64,000 bases of DNA from an uncultured bacterium (GTDB lineage: Bacteria; Cyanobacteriota; Vampirovibrionia; Gastranaerophilales; Gastranaerophilaceae), in contig CACZFL010000007.1 of the NCBI GenBank assembly GCA_902780525.1, forward strand, positions 1 through 64,000, in the 5' to 3' direction. Below are positions 35,198-43,173 of this stretch, piece after piece. A model generated the notes under the pieces. It did not search any database. It was not told the DNA's origin and was given only the letters and a program-made list of their open reading frames with translations. The first letter of the stretch is position 1. The number at the start of each line of letters is the position of its first letter. Both the position numbers and the translations under genes were made by a program.

Positions 35198-37126
35198 TTA
35201 TTTGTTATTCTTTAGATATTCAATTATACCCTCAGCAATAGCTTTTGCTGTTGCATCTTTACGTTTTTCAGTTACAAGCTCAGCTCTTTCATCAGGATTT
35301 GATAAAAATCCAGTTTCTACAAGAACAGCCGGTACGTCTGTGTGATTAATTACATAGAATTTTGATTTAATAATACCTCTGTCTTTTGAGTCAATATTTT
35401 TGACAAGGTGCTTCTGAATGGTTTCTGCAAGCTCCTTGCTTTCTTCGTGATAATAATGTGTTTCCAATCCTGATGGTTCTGTTGCAACAGCAGAGTTAAC
35501 GTGTATGCTTACAAATATCTCAGGATTTTCAGCCTCTGTATAATCACATCTGTCCTGAAGCCCAAGATAAATATCGTCTGTTCTTGTCATAGCATATCTA
35601 TATCCCTTAGACTTTAGTATAGACGCTACTCTCTGTGCAAGATCAAGTGTTATGTCCTTTTCATTTATTCCTTCTCTAATCGCACCATAGTCTGTTCCAC
35701 CGTGACCAGGGTCAAGAACTACTTTGTTTTTTATAGGAGGCCTTTTAGGTTTGGCTGCCGTTTCTGTATCAGTTGTGGATTCGGTAGCTTTTGTTTCTTT
35801 TGCAACGGTTAAAGTTAATCTCATTGCTTTACCGTCAACACTTTGGGCAATTTGTATAAGATCATCCTTTTTGATCTTCATATCAGCTTTAATACCAATT
35901 TGAGGCAATAAAGACAGAGTGAGCGACTTATACAGAGTACCGTTTAGTGTTTTAATCATATCAGGTTCATTGTAACTTTTGACATTAAATAAGTATAAAG
36001 TTAAAGAATTATCATTACGCACAATTGAATGTACAACAGGCTGAGTAAATGATAATATTAACTCAGATTTTTTGCCTGAAAGTTTTTTTACATAGGCCTT
36101 TTGAATATTTGAAACAGAAGAAACCAACGAGGTATGATTAAGTTTATTTGCATTTATAAGCATTAGTGATTGTGAATCTGATGAATATATAGGAATGTAC
36201 ATTTCAGGTTTGTCTGTTGTTACTACAATCCTTGCTGTACTTGAATCAAATTGTCCTATTTTTGCCGTATCTCTGCAACTTCCATCAGGGCAAAGGTTAA
36301 TCTCATTATTTCTTATTTTTTTATCGACATATGTGTTAGGCATATCAAGTACTACCCTTTTGGGAGAATCCAGCATAAATACCTTAGACACGGTCATTTG
36401 ACCAAGACCGCTTACAAGCAAACCGCCATTTTTTTGATAATATCCGTTTATAAAATATTTTGTTCTCAGTTTTAAGTCAGATGAAATATCAATAGACACA
36501 ACCGAATCATATGTTTTGCCGTCAGAATTATTTAATGTTGAGTTTGTAAATGCTTTCTGTATATCATTCATTACGTTAGAGTTATCTTTATCTGAAGATT
36601 GTACGGGTGTTGTTATCGGAACTTTTTGTACTACTTCAGAATTTGCTGTTATGACTGAGTATTCTAACTGTTCTGCTGATTCATCATATAAAGGATTAAA
36701 ATAATCATTCGAAAATCTTAGTGTATCAGTCTTAACTATAACATTACCATTTATATCTGATATCTGGATTTTTGATGTATCAAAGTCTTCATCAAATGTA
36801 ATTACGGCTCTTACTATATCTGGATTGGTTGAAAACTGAGCCAGACGAATTTGTTTTATATTACTTTTATCAAAAGCTAATTGCTGTTTTGGACCGATTA
36901 ATACAGCATCATTAATATCAAAATATATTCTGTTCGGGTTTTCAAGCCTAATGTATTTATATTTTGTATTTTGCTGCTCAGAGAGCTTTTCAACTCCAAT
37001 AAAAACCATTGATGAGGAGTCGTCATAGTTTAGTGACGTAACTTTTGACGGTTCAGCAGTTACGCTCAATGTAAAAAACATTATAAAGCTTATTATTAAA
37101 AAGAATAAATTCTTTATATATTTCAT
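35198..37126 (-). CDS. AMIN-domain N-acetylmuramoyl-L-alanine amidase (AmiC-like)
   Basis: This periplasmic zinc amidase of 642 residues cleaves peptide stems from peptidoglycan, typically during cell separation. Signal peptide at about residues 1-24. Two or three AMIN-type beta domains (about 30-130, 205-300 and 340-440) should target the septum or wall. A charged linker follows. The Amidase_3 domain (about 455-640) has VVLDPGHGGTDYGA (zinc His), the downstream catalytic Glu in GINEKDITLDLA, SIHVNS and VLVETGFLSN. Longer than proteobacterial AmiC, like cyanobacterial relatives with several AMIN domains. A GGAG lies 11 nt before the ATG. Confidence 0.93.
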   Translation of the reverse strand: MKYIKNLFFLIISFIMFFTLSVTAEPSKVTSLNYDDSSSMVFIGVEKLSEQQNTKYKYIRLENPNRIYFDINDAVLIGPKQQLAFDKSNIKQIRLAQFSTNPDIVRAVITFDEDFDTSKIQISDINGNVIVKTDTLRFSNDYFNPLYDESAEQLEYSVITANSEVVQKVPITTPVQSSDKDNSNVMNDIQKAFTNSTLNNSDGKTYDSVVSIDISSDLKLRTKYFINGYYQKNGGLLVSGLGQMTVSKVFMLDSPKRVVLDMPNTYVDKKIRNNEINLCPDGSCRDTAKIGQFDSSTARIVVTTDKPEMYIPIYSSDSQSLMLINANKLNHTSLVSSVSNIQKAYVKKLSGKKSELILSFTQPVVHSIVRNDNSLTLYLFNVKSYNEPDMIKTLNGTLYKSLTLSLLPQIGIKADMKIKKDDLIQIAQSVDGKAMRLTLTVAKETKATESTTDTETAAKPKRPPIKNKVVLDPGHGGTDYGAIREGINEKDITLDLAQRVASILKSKGYRYAMTRTDDIYLGLQDRCDYTEAENPEIFVSIHVNSAVATEPSGLETHYYHEESKELAETIQKHLVKNIDSKDRGIIKSKFYVINHTDVPAVLVETGFLSNPDERAELVTEKRKDATAKAIAEGIIEYLKNNK

Positions 37127-37220
37127 AAAATATAAGGCTCCCGCCTCCCAAATCTCTATTAAATTATAGCTAAAATCAGGGGTAAATGTAAAGAGGGGGG
37201 AAATTTTTTAAGGAGGGTAA

Positions 37221-37256
37221 ATGTATGGAAAACGAATAATATACGAAAAATCTTAA
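37221..37256 (+). other. 11-codon mini-ORF behind a perfect Shine-Dalgarno
   Basis: AAGGAGGG (37210-37217) stands 3-4 nt before an ATG that opens MYGKRIIYEKS and stops. It lies in an otherwise empty 211-bp gap between two leftward genes. GGGTAAATGTA occurs twice, at 37180-37190 and 37215-37225. It could be a tiny peptide, a relic of a gene start or chance. Confidence 0.2.
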
Positions 37257-37281
37257 TATCTTAAAATTTATTGTTCCCAAT

Positions 37282-37317
37282 AATCAAAACGACACCGGCG
37301 ATTGTGCCGGTGTCGTT
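37282..37317 (-). terminator. terminator of the 264-residue protein gene
   Basis: A perfect 12-bp stem (AACGACACCGGC and its complement) with a 6-nt loop at 37288-37317. Read leftward it is followed by TTTTGATT, 21 bp beyond the stop codon. Confidence 0.85.
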
Positions 37318-37337
37318 GGTTGATATAATTCTTATTA

Positions 37338-38132
37338 TTAAGCAAGTCCGAACTTCGGTGCTGAATCCTGTATTGCCTGACCGAGCGCCTGCTCGATGTT
37401 TTGTTTTTCCTGTTTGACAAGTTCGAGTTGTGCTTCGACTGAATTCTTTTCTGCTTCCATATCTGCCTGTTCTTCTGCAAGGAGATCCATTTCCCATTCT
37501 TTCTGAGCTTCCAGTTGTTCCTGCTGAGCTTCTAACCAGATTGAAACATTGTTTTCATAATTTGTTTTCATTTGGGTAGTATATTGTTGCATACTGCTAA
37601 CTTGCATTTGTGCCATCTGCTGCATAATTGAAGCTGCTCTTGCTACTTGCGTAGGATCAACTCCGCCCAAAGCACTAGAATCAATTTCTTTTCCGTTTGC
37701 ATCAATATATACATCATTTCCGTCTTTATTCCATTTTTGGATTCCGCCGGTTTTTACCAAGTTCCAAATCTCAGGAGTAAACTTAGAACAATCAAGTCCA
37801 CCACCATATTGTTGGATGCATTCTTTCATTTGTTCAGGTGACATATTCTGCAATACACCCATAGTGGCAGCATTTGAACCATATGGATTTGCTAAATTAA
37901 CAGCATTTGTACCTAATCCTGCCATCTGACTGAAGAATACATTTGCATTATTTTTATAATAATTAGCTTGTCTTTCAAGCTGTTTTTCAAGTTTAGCGTA
38001 ATATTTTTCCCTCTTATCAACCTTTTTCTGCATACGTTCAACTAAGGACGAGAAGCGCAGTTGTTTCAGGGTAAGCTGGTTTTGCTTACGCTGTAACCTC
38101 ATTTTTTGATGTAGTAGTAATAAGAACGCCAT
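37338..38132 (-). CDS. coiled-coil protein of unknown function
   Basis: The 264-residue protein has a basic helix-rich N-terminus (about residues 1-60, MRLQRKQNQLTLKQLRFSS and KKVDKREKYYAKLEKQLER). A central Gly/Asn-rich region (about 70-140) has a D-rich loop NKDGNDVYIDANGKEID resembling an EF-hand-like turn. The C-terminal part is a Gln/Met/Glu-rich coiled coil (about 145-250). No signal peptide. The helix-loop-helix layout resembles secreted structural proteins of type III systems, but that is only a resemblance. CGGAG lies 11-12 nt before the ATG. It carries the shared TATA-type box. Confidence 0.65.
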   Translation of the reverse strand: MAFLLLLHQKMRLQRKQNQLTLKQLRFSSLVERMQKKVDKREKYYAKLEKQLERQANYYKNNANVFFSQMAGLGTNAVNLANPYGSNAATMGVLQNMSPEQMKECIQQYGGGLDCSKFTPEIWNLVKTGGIQKWNKDGNDVYIDANGKEIDSSALGGVDPTQVARAASIMQQMAQMQVSSMQQYTTQMKTNYENNVSIWLEAQQEQLEAQKEWEMDLLAEEQADMEAEKNSVEAQLELVKQEKQNIEQALGQAIQDSAPKFGLA

Positions 38133-38161
38133 CTTTGTCTTAGCTCCGTATTTTTTATACT

Positions 38162-38177
38162 CTTATATATATAAAGT
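38162..38177 (-). promoter_or_regulatory. TATA-type palindromic box, copy 3
   Basis: Read leftward ACTTTATATATATAAG, identical over 16 nt to the box at 17168-17183, and 29 nt before the ATG at 38132. Confidence 0.45.
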
Positions 38178-38338
38178 ATATTTATCTTTTCAAATTTCAT
38201 TTATTGCATTATATTGTTACAAAACTTTACATAATTTGTAACATATTTTAACAATTAATTAATGTTTATCATAATAGAACTTTGTAAATTTTTGTAAAAA
38301 AAATTTTTTGATTGATAAAGAAGTAATAAACTTGAATT

Positions 38339-39355
38339 ATGAAGTTTAAAAATTTAACTAAAGAACAGCTTATTATATCTTTTGACAGGCTGACAAGATT
38401 TAAACCGACAAAAGAAAAATATTTCCGTGTGTTTAGTGATATTATTTTATCTAATTTAACAGAGCCTGTGTATAAAAAACAGGAGCTTCTTAATATGTCT
38501 GCGGATAAAATTACAAAAATTGCTGAAGAAATAATTAACTCATCACTAAATGATATTTATACAGCATCAGCTTCGGTTAAAAATTTATCAAAAGAAAAAG
38601 GGACTTTAAATAAAGTTATTGAAAACTATGAAAACTCTTTATATATTAATGATTCAGATACGCAGAAATATTTAAATAATAATATTGATTATGACTTGCT
38701 TGTATCATTAATTGATGAGTCCTGTCCGATTAATTTAAGGTGGTTAAAATCATTACATTCGCTTTCGTGTGTAAAATCACCGGGAAAAAATGATTTATTA
38801 AAATTACGTCATGAAAATGGATTAAAATATCCGATACAAAAGCTTCTGCTTGTTGAAGGTATAACTGAAGAGATTCTTCTTCCTGTCTTTTCAAGGTATC
38901 TTGGATTTGATTTTTATAAAGAGGGGATACAAATATTTGCTGCAGGCGGTAAAAACCAGGTTGTAAAAATGTATTATAAACTTATCGAAGAACTTAAAAT
39001 ACCGATATTTGTATTGCTTGATAAAGATGCAGAAAATAACATTGAGCAGATTAAACCAAAATTACGGAATATAGATAAAATCCACCTTGTTTCCTGTGGA
39101 GAGTTTGAGGATTTGCTCCCTAGGTCACTTATTATAAAAACATTAAATAATGAACTTTCTAACTTCGCTTACGTTACTGATGAAGACTTTGAAGCTGATT
39201 TTTCAACGGCTGTGAATCTTGACAATATATTTAAGTTAAAAGGACTTCACGAATTTAAAAAAGCTGAGTTTTCAAAGCTTGTTAAAGACAGTATATCGGA
39301 GGATTCTGATATATCTCCAGAGATTGCATCAATAATTATGGAAATCGGTTTATAA
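38339..39355 (+). CDS. TOPRIM-domain protein (OLD-like nuclease domain without ATPase)
   Basis: In this 338-residue protein, residues 1-160 are helical and unrecognised. Residues about 165-270 form a TOPRIM fold of the OLD-nuclease type, with Glu173 in LLLVEGITEE and the Asp pair D228/D230 in FVLLDKDAE, which would bind metal for strand cleavage. The ABC-type ATPase normally fused in OLD proteins is missing, and no UvrD/GajB-type helicase is adjacent, so this is not an obvious Gabija or OLD defence unit. There is no Shine-Dalgarno, and TAAACT lies 6 nt before the ATG. Confidence 0.7.
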   Translation: MKFKNLTKEQLIISFDRLTRFKPTKEKYFRVFSDIILSNLTEPVYKKQELLNMSADKITKIAEEIINSSLNDIYTASASVKNLSKEKGTLNKVIENYENSLYINDSDTQKYLNNNIDYDLLVSLIDESCPINLRWLKSLHSLSCVKSPGKNDLLKLRHENGLKYPIQKLLLVEGITEEILLPVFSRYLGFDFYKEGIQIFAAGGKNQVVKMYYKLIEELKIPIFVLLDKDAENNIEQIKPKLRNIDKIHLVSCGEFEDLLPRSLIIKTLNNELSNFAYVTDEDFEADFSTAVNLDNIFKLKGLHEFKKAEFSKLVKDSISEDSDISPEIASIIMEIGL

Positions 39356-39359
39356 TTAA

Positions 39360-39386
39360 ACAACCCTCTTTATTCAAGAGGGCTGT
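39360..39386. terminator. hairpin between convergent genes
   Basis: Stem CCCTCTT/AAGAGGG extended by ACA/TGT across a mismatch, with a 5-nt loop. T-rich only on the leftward side, where it would end the coiled-coil gene beyond its stop. Confidence 0.4.
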
Positions 39387-39418
39387 CAATTGTAAAATAT
39401 CTGAGTTATTATTTGCGT

Positions 39419-41314
39419 TTATGCTTTGCTTTTTGGTGACATTGCACTAAATAAACTACCAAGTACAAGTGCACCTGCTACCGCTGCTCCAGCGATTTTT
39501 AAGTTGGTGTGTTCAGCAAAACCCCATTTACGTTCGATTTGTTTTTTGAAGTTATTTGTGATATTGTCTGCTTCGGATTTTGCTTTTGTATTTATGAATT
39601 CTGCTTTATCTTTTACACCGAACTTTTTATTCACTTCTTCTGTTGCTTTATCTAATGATAATTTTTCTGTATTTGCAGCATTCTTTTTAGCTTCTTCTGC
39701 TGCCTTTTCAGCATTTTTAAGTGCATCTAACTCAGCCTGATAATCTGACTCTTTGAGACCTTTGGCAATTTCTTCTCTGAGTTTTTGTTCAGGTTCTTTG
39801 ATTGCAGATAATTTGTTATTAAGTTCTGTTACTGATTCAATATTTTCCGGAATATTAACTCTTGTTTTCATATTATTTGATTTAAGTTTTTTACCAATCG
39901 GGTTACCGTCCTTATCAACTATTCTGTTTACGGTTTTTCCGTTTTCTGTAACCTGAACAATATGAGCACCTTCACCACCAACTCGAATCATTTCGTCATA
40001 GAATTTCTTGTAAGATTCCATTGATGCTTTGAATTCATTGTGTTCAGCAGCGTGTATATCTTTGAGTTGAGGGATTGCTTCTTCAAAGTCTTTTTGAACC
40101 CAGCCGTTCTTCAGCAATTCTTTTAATTTTTCCTGCTGATTTACCGGAAGTTTGTTGAACCCGTCTTCTAAAGCTTTTTTATCATTCTTTGCTAATGCTT
40201 CTTTAATACTTGTATAGACCTTATCCATTTCTTCGGATTCTTTGTTGAATTTCTTTTGTTCAATCTTTATAATTCTTTCAACAAGCGTGTCTGAAGCTTG
40301 TTTATCAATTTCTGTAATTGCTCTATTTAATTCTTTTTCAGAAATTAATGTTTTGTCACCTTTTATTTTGTTTATTACAGCTTGATATTCAGGAGGCAAT
40401 TTTTCTATTGCTTTACGTAAGCCATCTTTATCTTTGTTTGTGATTGCAGTCCTAATTTCATCATAAACGGCATTATTTCTTGCATCTATTTTTTCAGCAA
40501 TCGGCTTGTATTTATTTAGTGTATCACTCACAATGCCTGCTTCTTCTTCTAATTTCTTTAAGTCGCCAATTTCAATAGGAACGCTTTCTACTTCTTGTTT
40601 TGCCTGAAGATTGGCAACAACATCTTTCATCTTATTAATAAAATCTTTTCTTGCTTCTGTATCAGCAGCAGTAAAACCTAAATCTTTGTTAAATGACAAC
40701 AATCTGATTTTATCATCAATTTTATTCAGCTTATTAATAATCTCTTTCTTTTCTTTGCCTGTTGTAGCATTAGCGTATTCTGTTGCCAATTTGTTCTTTT
40801 CTTCTGCCAGCTTAACAAGTTTTTCGTTTATCTTTTTAATTGCAGATTTTTGTTTATTTTTAATTTCATTAAGCTGATTTTGTATATTTTGTATTTCTTT
40901 ATTGTCAACACTGGCACCACCACGTTTTTTCACTTCGGCATCAATAAGTGCTTTTTTCTTATTTTCAAGTTTTTGTTTTGCGGTGTCAACTGCTTTTTGT
41001 GCATCATGATTTACAGGAGTGACTCCTTCTGTTGCTGCCTTAATTGCATCATCATATTCTTTGGATGCGTTAGCTCTGACATTTCTTAACTCATTAACTG
41101 CATCCAAGAATTTTTTGTCTTCATCTTTTGCATTATTTAGTTTAGCCACAAAAGAGTCCTGTTTTTCAGCAACAAGGTCATCAAATGTACCATATTTTGG
41201 CTTTGTTAAATAATAAGAACCAAATCCGCCTGCAGCAGCACCAATCGCACCACCAGTTAAACCATATGCTCCCGAACCTGATGTGCTCTGTTTTACTTGA
41301 AAATCGTCTGACAT
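39419..41314 (-). CDS. long coiled-coil protein with hydrophobic termini
   Basis: The 631-residue protein has a Gly/Ala-rich hydrophobic stretch near the N-terminus (YGLTGGAIGAAAGGFGSYYL, about residues 16-36). Over 500 residues of charged helix with coiled-coil segments follow (about 90-230, 340-400 and 500-595). The C-terminal membrane helix lies at about 606-623 (IAGAAVAGALVLGSLFSAM). It is probably anchored at both ends or by hairpins. No family recognised; it could be a filament, tether or envelope spacer. GGAG precedes the ATG, and the TATA-type box lies 78 nt upstream. Confidence 0.7.
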   Translation of the reverse strand: MSDDFQVKQSTSGSGAYGLTGGAIGAAAGGFGSYYLTKPKYGTFDDLVAEKQDSFVAKLNNAKDEDKKFLDAVNELRNVRANASKEYDDAIKAATEGVTPVNHDAQKAVDTAKQKLENKKKALIDAEVKKRGGASVDNKEIQNIQNQLNEIKNKQKSAIKKINEKLVKLAEEKNKLATEYANATTGKEKKEIINKLNKIDDKIRLLSFNKDLGFTAADTEARKDFINKMKDVVANLQAKQEVESVPIEIGDLKKLEEEAGIVSDTLNKYKPIAEKIDARNNAVYDEIRTAITNKDKDGLRKAIEKLPPEYQAVINKIKGDKTLISEKELNRAITEIDKQASDTLVERIIKIEQKKFNKESEEMDKVYTSIKEALAKNDKKALEDGFNKLPVNQQEKLKELLKNGWVQKDFEEAIPQLKDIHAAEHNEFKASMESYKKFYDEMIRVGGEGAHIVQVTENGKTVNRIVDKDGNPIGKKLKSNNMKTRVNIPENIESVTELNNKLSAIKEPEQKLREEIAKGLKESDYQAELDALKNAEKAAEEAKKNAANTEKLSLDKATEEVNKKFGVKDKAEFINTKAKSEADNITNNFKKQIERKWGFAEHTNLKIAGAAVAGALVLGSLFSAMSPKSKA

Positions 41315-41391
41315 AACTTATTACTCCTATATTTTACAACTTACTATTAATTTCTTTATTATCGTCCCATTTTCCCATACGAAAATTACAT

Positions 41392-41405
41392 CTTATATAT
41401 ATAAA
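41392..41405 (-). promoter_or_regulatory. TATA-type palindromic box, copy 4
   Basis: Read leftward TTTATATATATAAG, matching the core of copies 1 and 3. It lies 78 nt before the ATG at 41314. The 311-bp gap 41315-41625 otherwise holds only promoter sequence for the two divergent genes. Confidence 0.4.
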
Positions 41406-41574
41406 CGCAAAAGGATAAAAAAAATTGCTCTTTTATTCAGCTAGCAAGATTATCACAATTTACATTATCCCTTAAAGTTATTATAATTACTGATTTTCAG
41501 CGTTCAATAAATGCTTAATAAATCTTAACACAATGTAAATAATTTTAATTTTACAGACTTTACATTTACCTATG

Positions 41575-41602
41575 TTTATATTAAACTAAATTAGTTTAAA
41601 AT
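41575..41602 (+). promoter_or_regulatory. gpmI promoter with an embedded operator-like palindrome
   Basis: TTTATA (41575-41580), 16 nt and TAAAAT (41597-41602). The spacer is filled by the near-perfect palindrome TTAAACTAAATTAGTTTAA (41581-41599), the usual place for a repressor site. Confidence 0.5.
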
Positions 41603-41625
41603 ACACAATTTGAGGAGATTATAAT

Positions 41626-43167
41626 ATGACAAATAGAGTTCTGTTATGTATTATGGATGGCTGGGGAATTTCTTCCGGCAAAGAAGAGTATGATGCAACA
41701 ATACTTTCCAACCCTATAAATGTACCAAAACTTATCAAAGAAGAACCATCAACAAGAATACACGCTGACGGCGAATATGTTGGTCTGCCTGCAGGTCAAA
41801 TGGGAAATAGTGAAGTCGGTCACCTGAACCTTGGTGCAGGAAGAATAGTTTTCCAAGATTTGTCAAAGATTAATAATGCAATAAAAGATGGTTCATTTTA
41901 TAAAAATGAAAAATTTTTGGAAGCAATTGAACATGCTAAGAAAAACAATTCATCGCTTCATATATACGGTCTAGTTTCAACAGGCGGTGTACATTCTTCA
42001 TTAGACCATCTTATTGCATTAATAAAATTAGCTTCTGATGAGGGGCTTACAAAAGTTTATGTTCACGCATTCCTTGACGGACGTGATACACCGCCCAGCA
42101 GTGCATGTACATATCTTCAGACTGTTGAAGATGAACTTAAAAAATATAATCTACCGAAAATTGCATCTGTAATAGGTCGTTACTATATTATGGACAGAGA
42201 TAACAGATGGGAAAGGGTAGAAAAAGGTTATAACTGCTTATTATTTGGTGAAGGTAATAAAGCTTCATCAGCTGTTGAAGGAGTAAAAGAATCATATGCC
42301 AACGGTGTTACTGATGAATTTGTTTTACCAATAGCTGTTGGCGGTGAAGAAAGCAGAATACATGATAACGATTCGATTATTTTCTTTAATTACAGACCCG
42401 ACAGAGCAAGAGAGATATCTAAGGCTATTAACTTCTCTGACTTTGATGGATTCAACAGAAAGAAAATTTTAAACAACATTTATTATTGTACTATGACAAG
42501 TTATGATGTTACTTTTACTTTCCCTGTTGCATTCCCGAAAACAAAACCTGTTAATATTTTAGGTGATGTTTTGGAAGCAAACGGTATTAATCAATTCAGA
42601 ACAGCTGAAACAGAAAAGTACGCACATGTAACTTTCTTCTTTAACGGTGGTGTTGATGAACCTCAACCTCACGAAACCAGAGTTCTTGTTCCGTCACCAA
42701 AAGTTCCTACATATGATATGCAGCCAGAAATGAGTGCTCCTGAAGTTTGTGAAAATGTACTTTCTGCAATTGAAAATAAGGATTACGGGTTCATTCTTGT
42801 AAACTTTGCAAATCCTGATATGGTTGGCCACACTGGCGTTTTAGAAGCTGCTAAAAAAGCTTGTAAAACAGTTGATGAATGTGTTGGTAAAATTGCTGAT
42901 AAATGCCGTGAATATGGTGTTACAATGCTTCTAACGGCAGACCATGGTAATGCTGAAGTTATGTTCAATGATGAAACAGGTAAGCCACACACTGCACATA
43001 CAACAAATGAGGTTCCGTTTGTAGTGATAAATGCACCTTATGATATTGAGTTAAACAGTGATGGTGCATTATGTGATGTAGCTCCGACAGTTCTTCAATT
43101 GATGGGTATAGAACAACCTGCAGAGATGACAGGAAAGAGCATGTTAAAAGTTATATCAAAAGTATAG
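41626..43167 (+). CDS. gpmI: 2,3-bisphosphoglycerate-independent phosphoglycerate mutase
   Basis: GpmI interconverts 3- and 2-phosphoglycerate in glycolysis using two manganese ions. In this 513-residue protein, metal-binding Asp11 lies in CIMDGWG and catalytic Ser62 in MGNSEVGHLNLGAG. HAFLDGRDTPPSS, NYRPDRAREIS and LTADHGNAE follow in the standard order. GAGGAG precedes the ATG. It heads a three-gene operon with the SNF2 helicase (6 nt apart) and the histidine kinase (12 nt apart). Confidence 0.97.
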   Translation: MTNRVLLCIMDGWGISSGKEEYDATILSNPINVPKLIKEEPSTRIHADGEYVGLPAGQMGNSEVGHLNLGAGRIVFQDLSKINNAIKDGSFYKNEKFLEAIEHAKKNNSSLHIYGLVSTGGVHSSLDHLIALIKLASDEGLTKVYVHAFLDGRDTPPSSACTYLQTVEDELKKYNLPKIASVIGRYYIMDRDNRWERVEKGYNCLLFGEGNKASSAVEGVKESYANGVTDEFVLPIAVGGEESRIHDNDSIIFFNYRPDRAREISKAINFSDFDGFNRKKILNNIYYCTMTSYDVTFTFPVAFPKTKPVNILGDVLEANGINQFRTAETEKYAHVTFFFNGGVDEPQPHETRVLVPSPKVPTYDMQPEMSAPEVCENVLSAIENKDYGFILVNFANPDMVGHTGVLEAAKKACKTVDECVGKIADKCREYGVTMLLTADHGNAEVMFNDETGKPHTAHTTNEVPFVVINAPYDIELNSDGALCDVAPTVLQLMGIEQPAEMTGKSMLKVISKV

Positions 43168-43173
43168 GTATAT

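Noticed and set aside
38339-41314. TOPRIM protein plus coiled-coil neighbour as a Gabija- or OLD-like defence system
   Set aside because: No ATPase or helicase partner is adjacent, the two genes converge from opposite strands, and the coiled-coil protein has no enzymatic motif.
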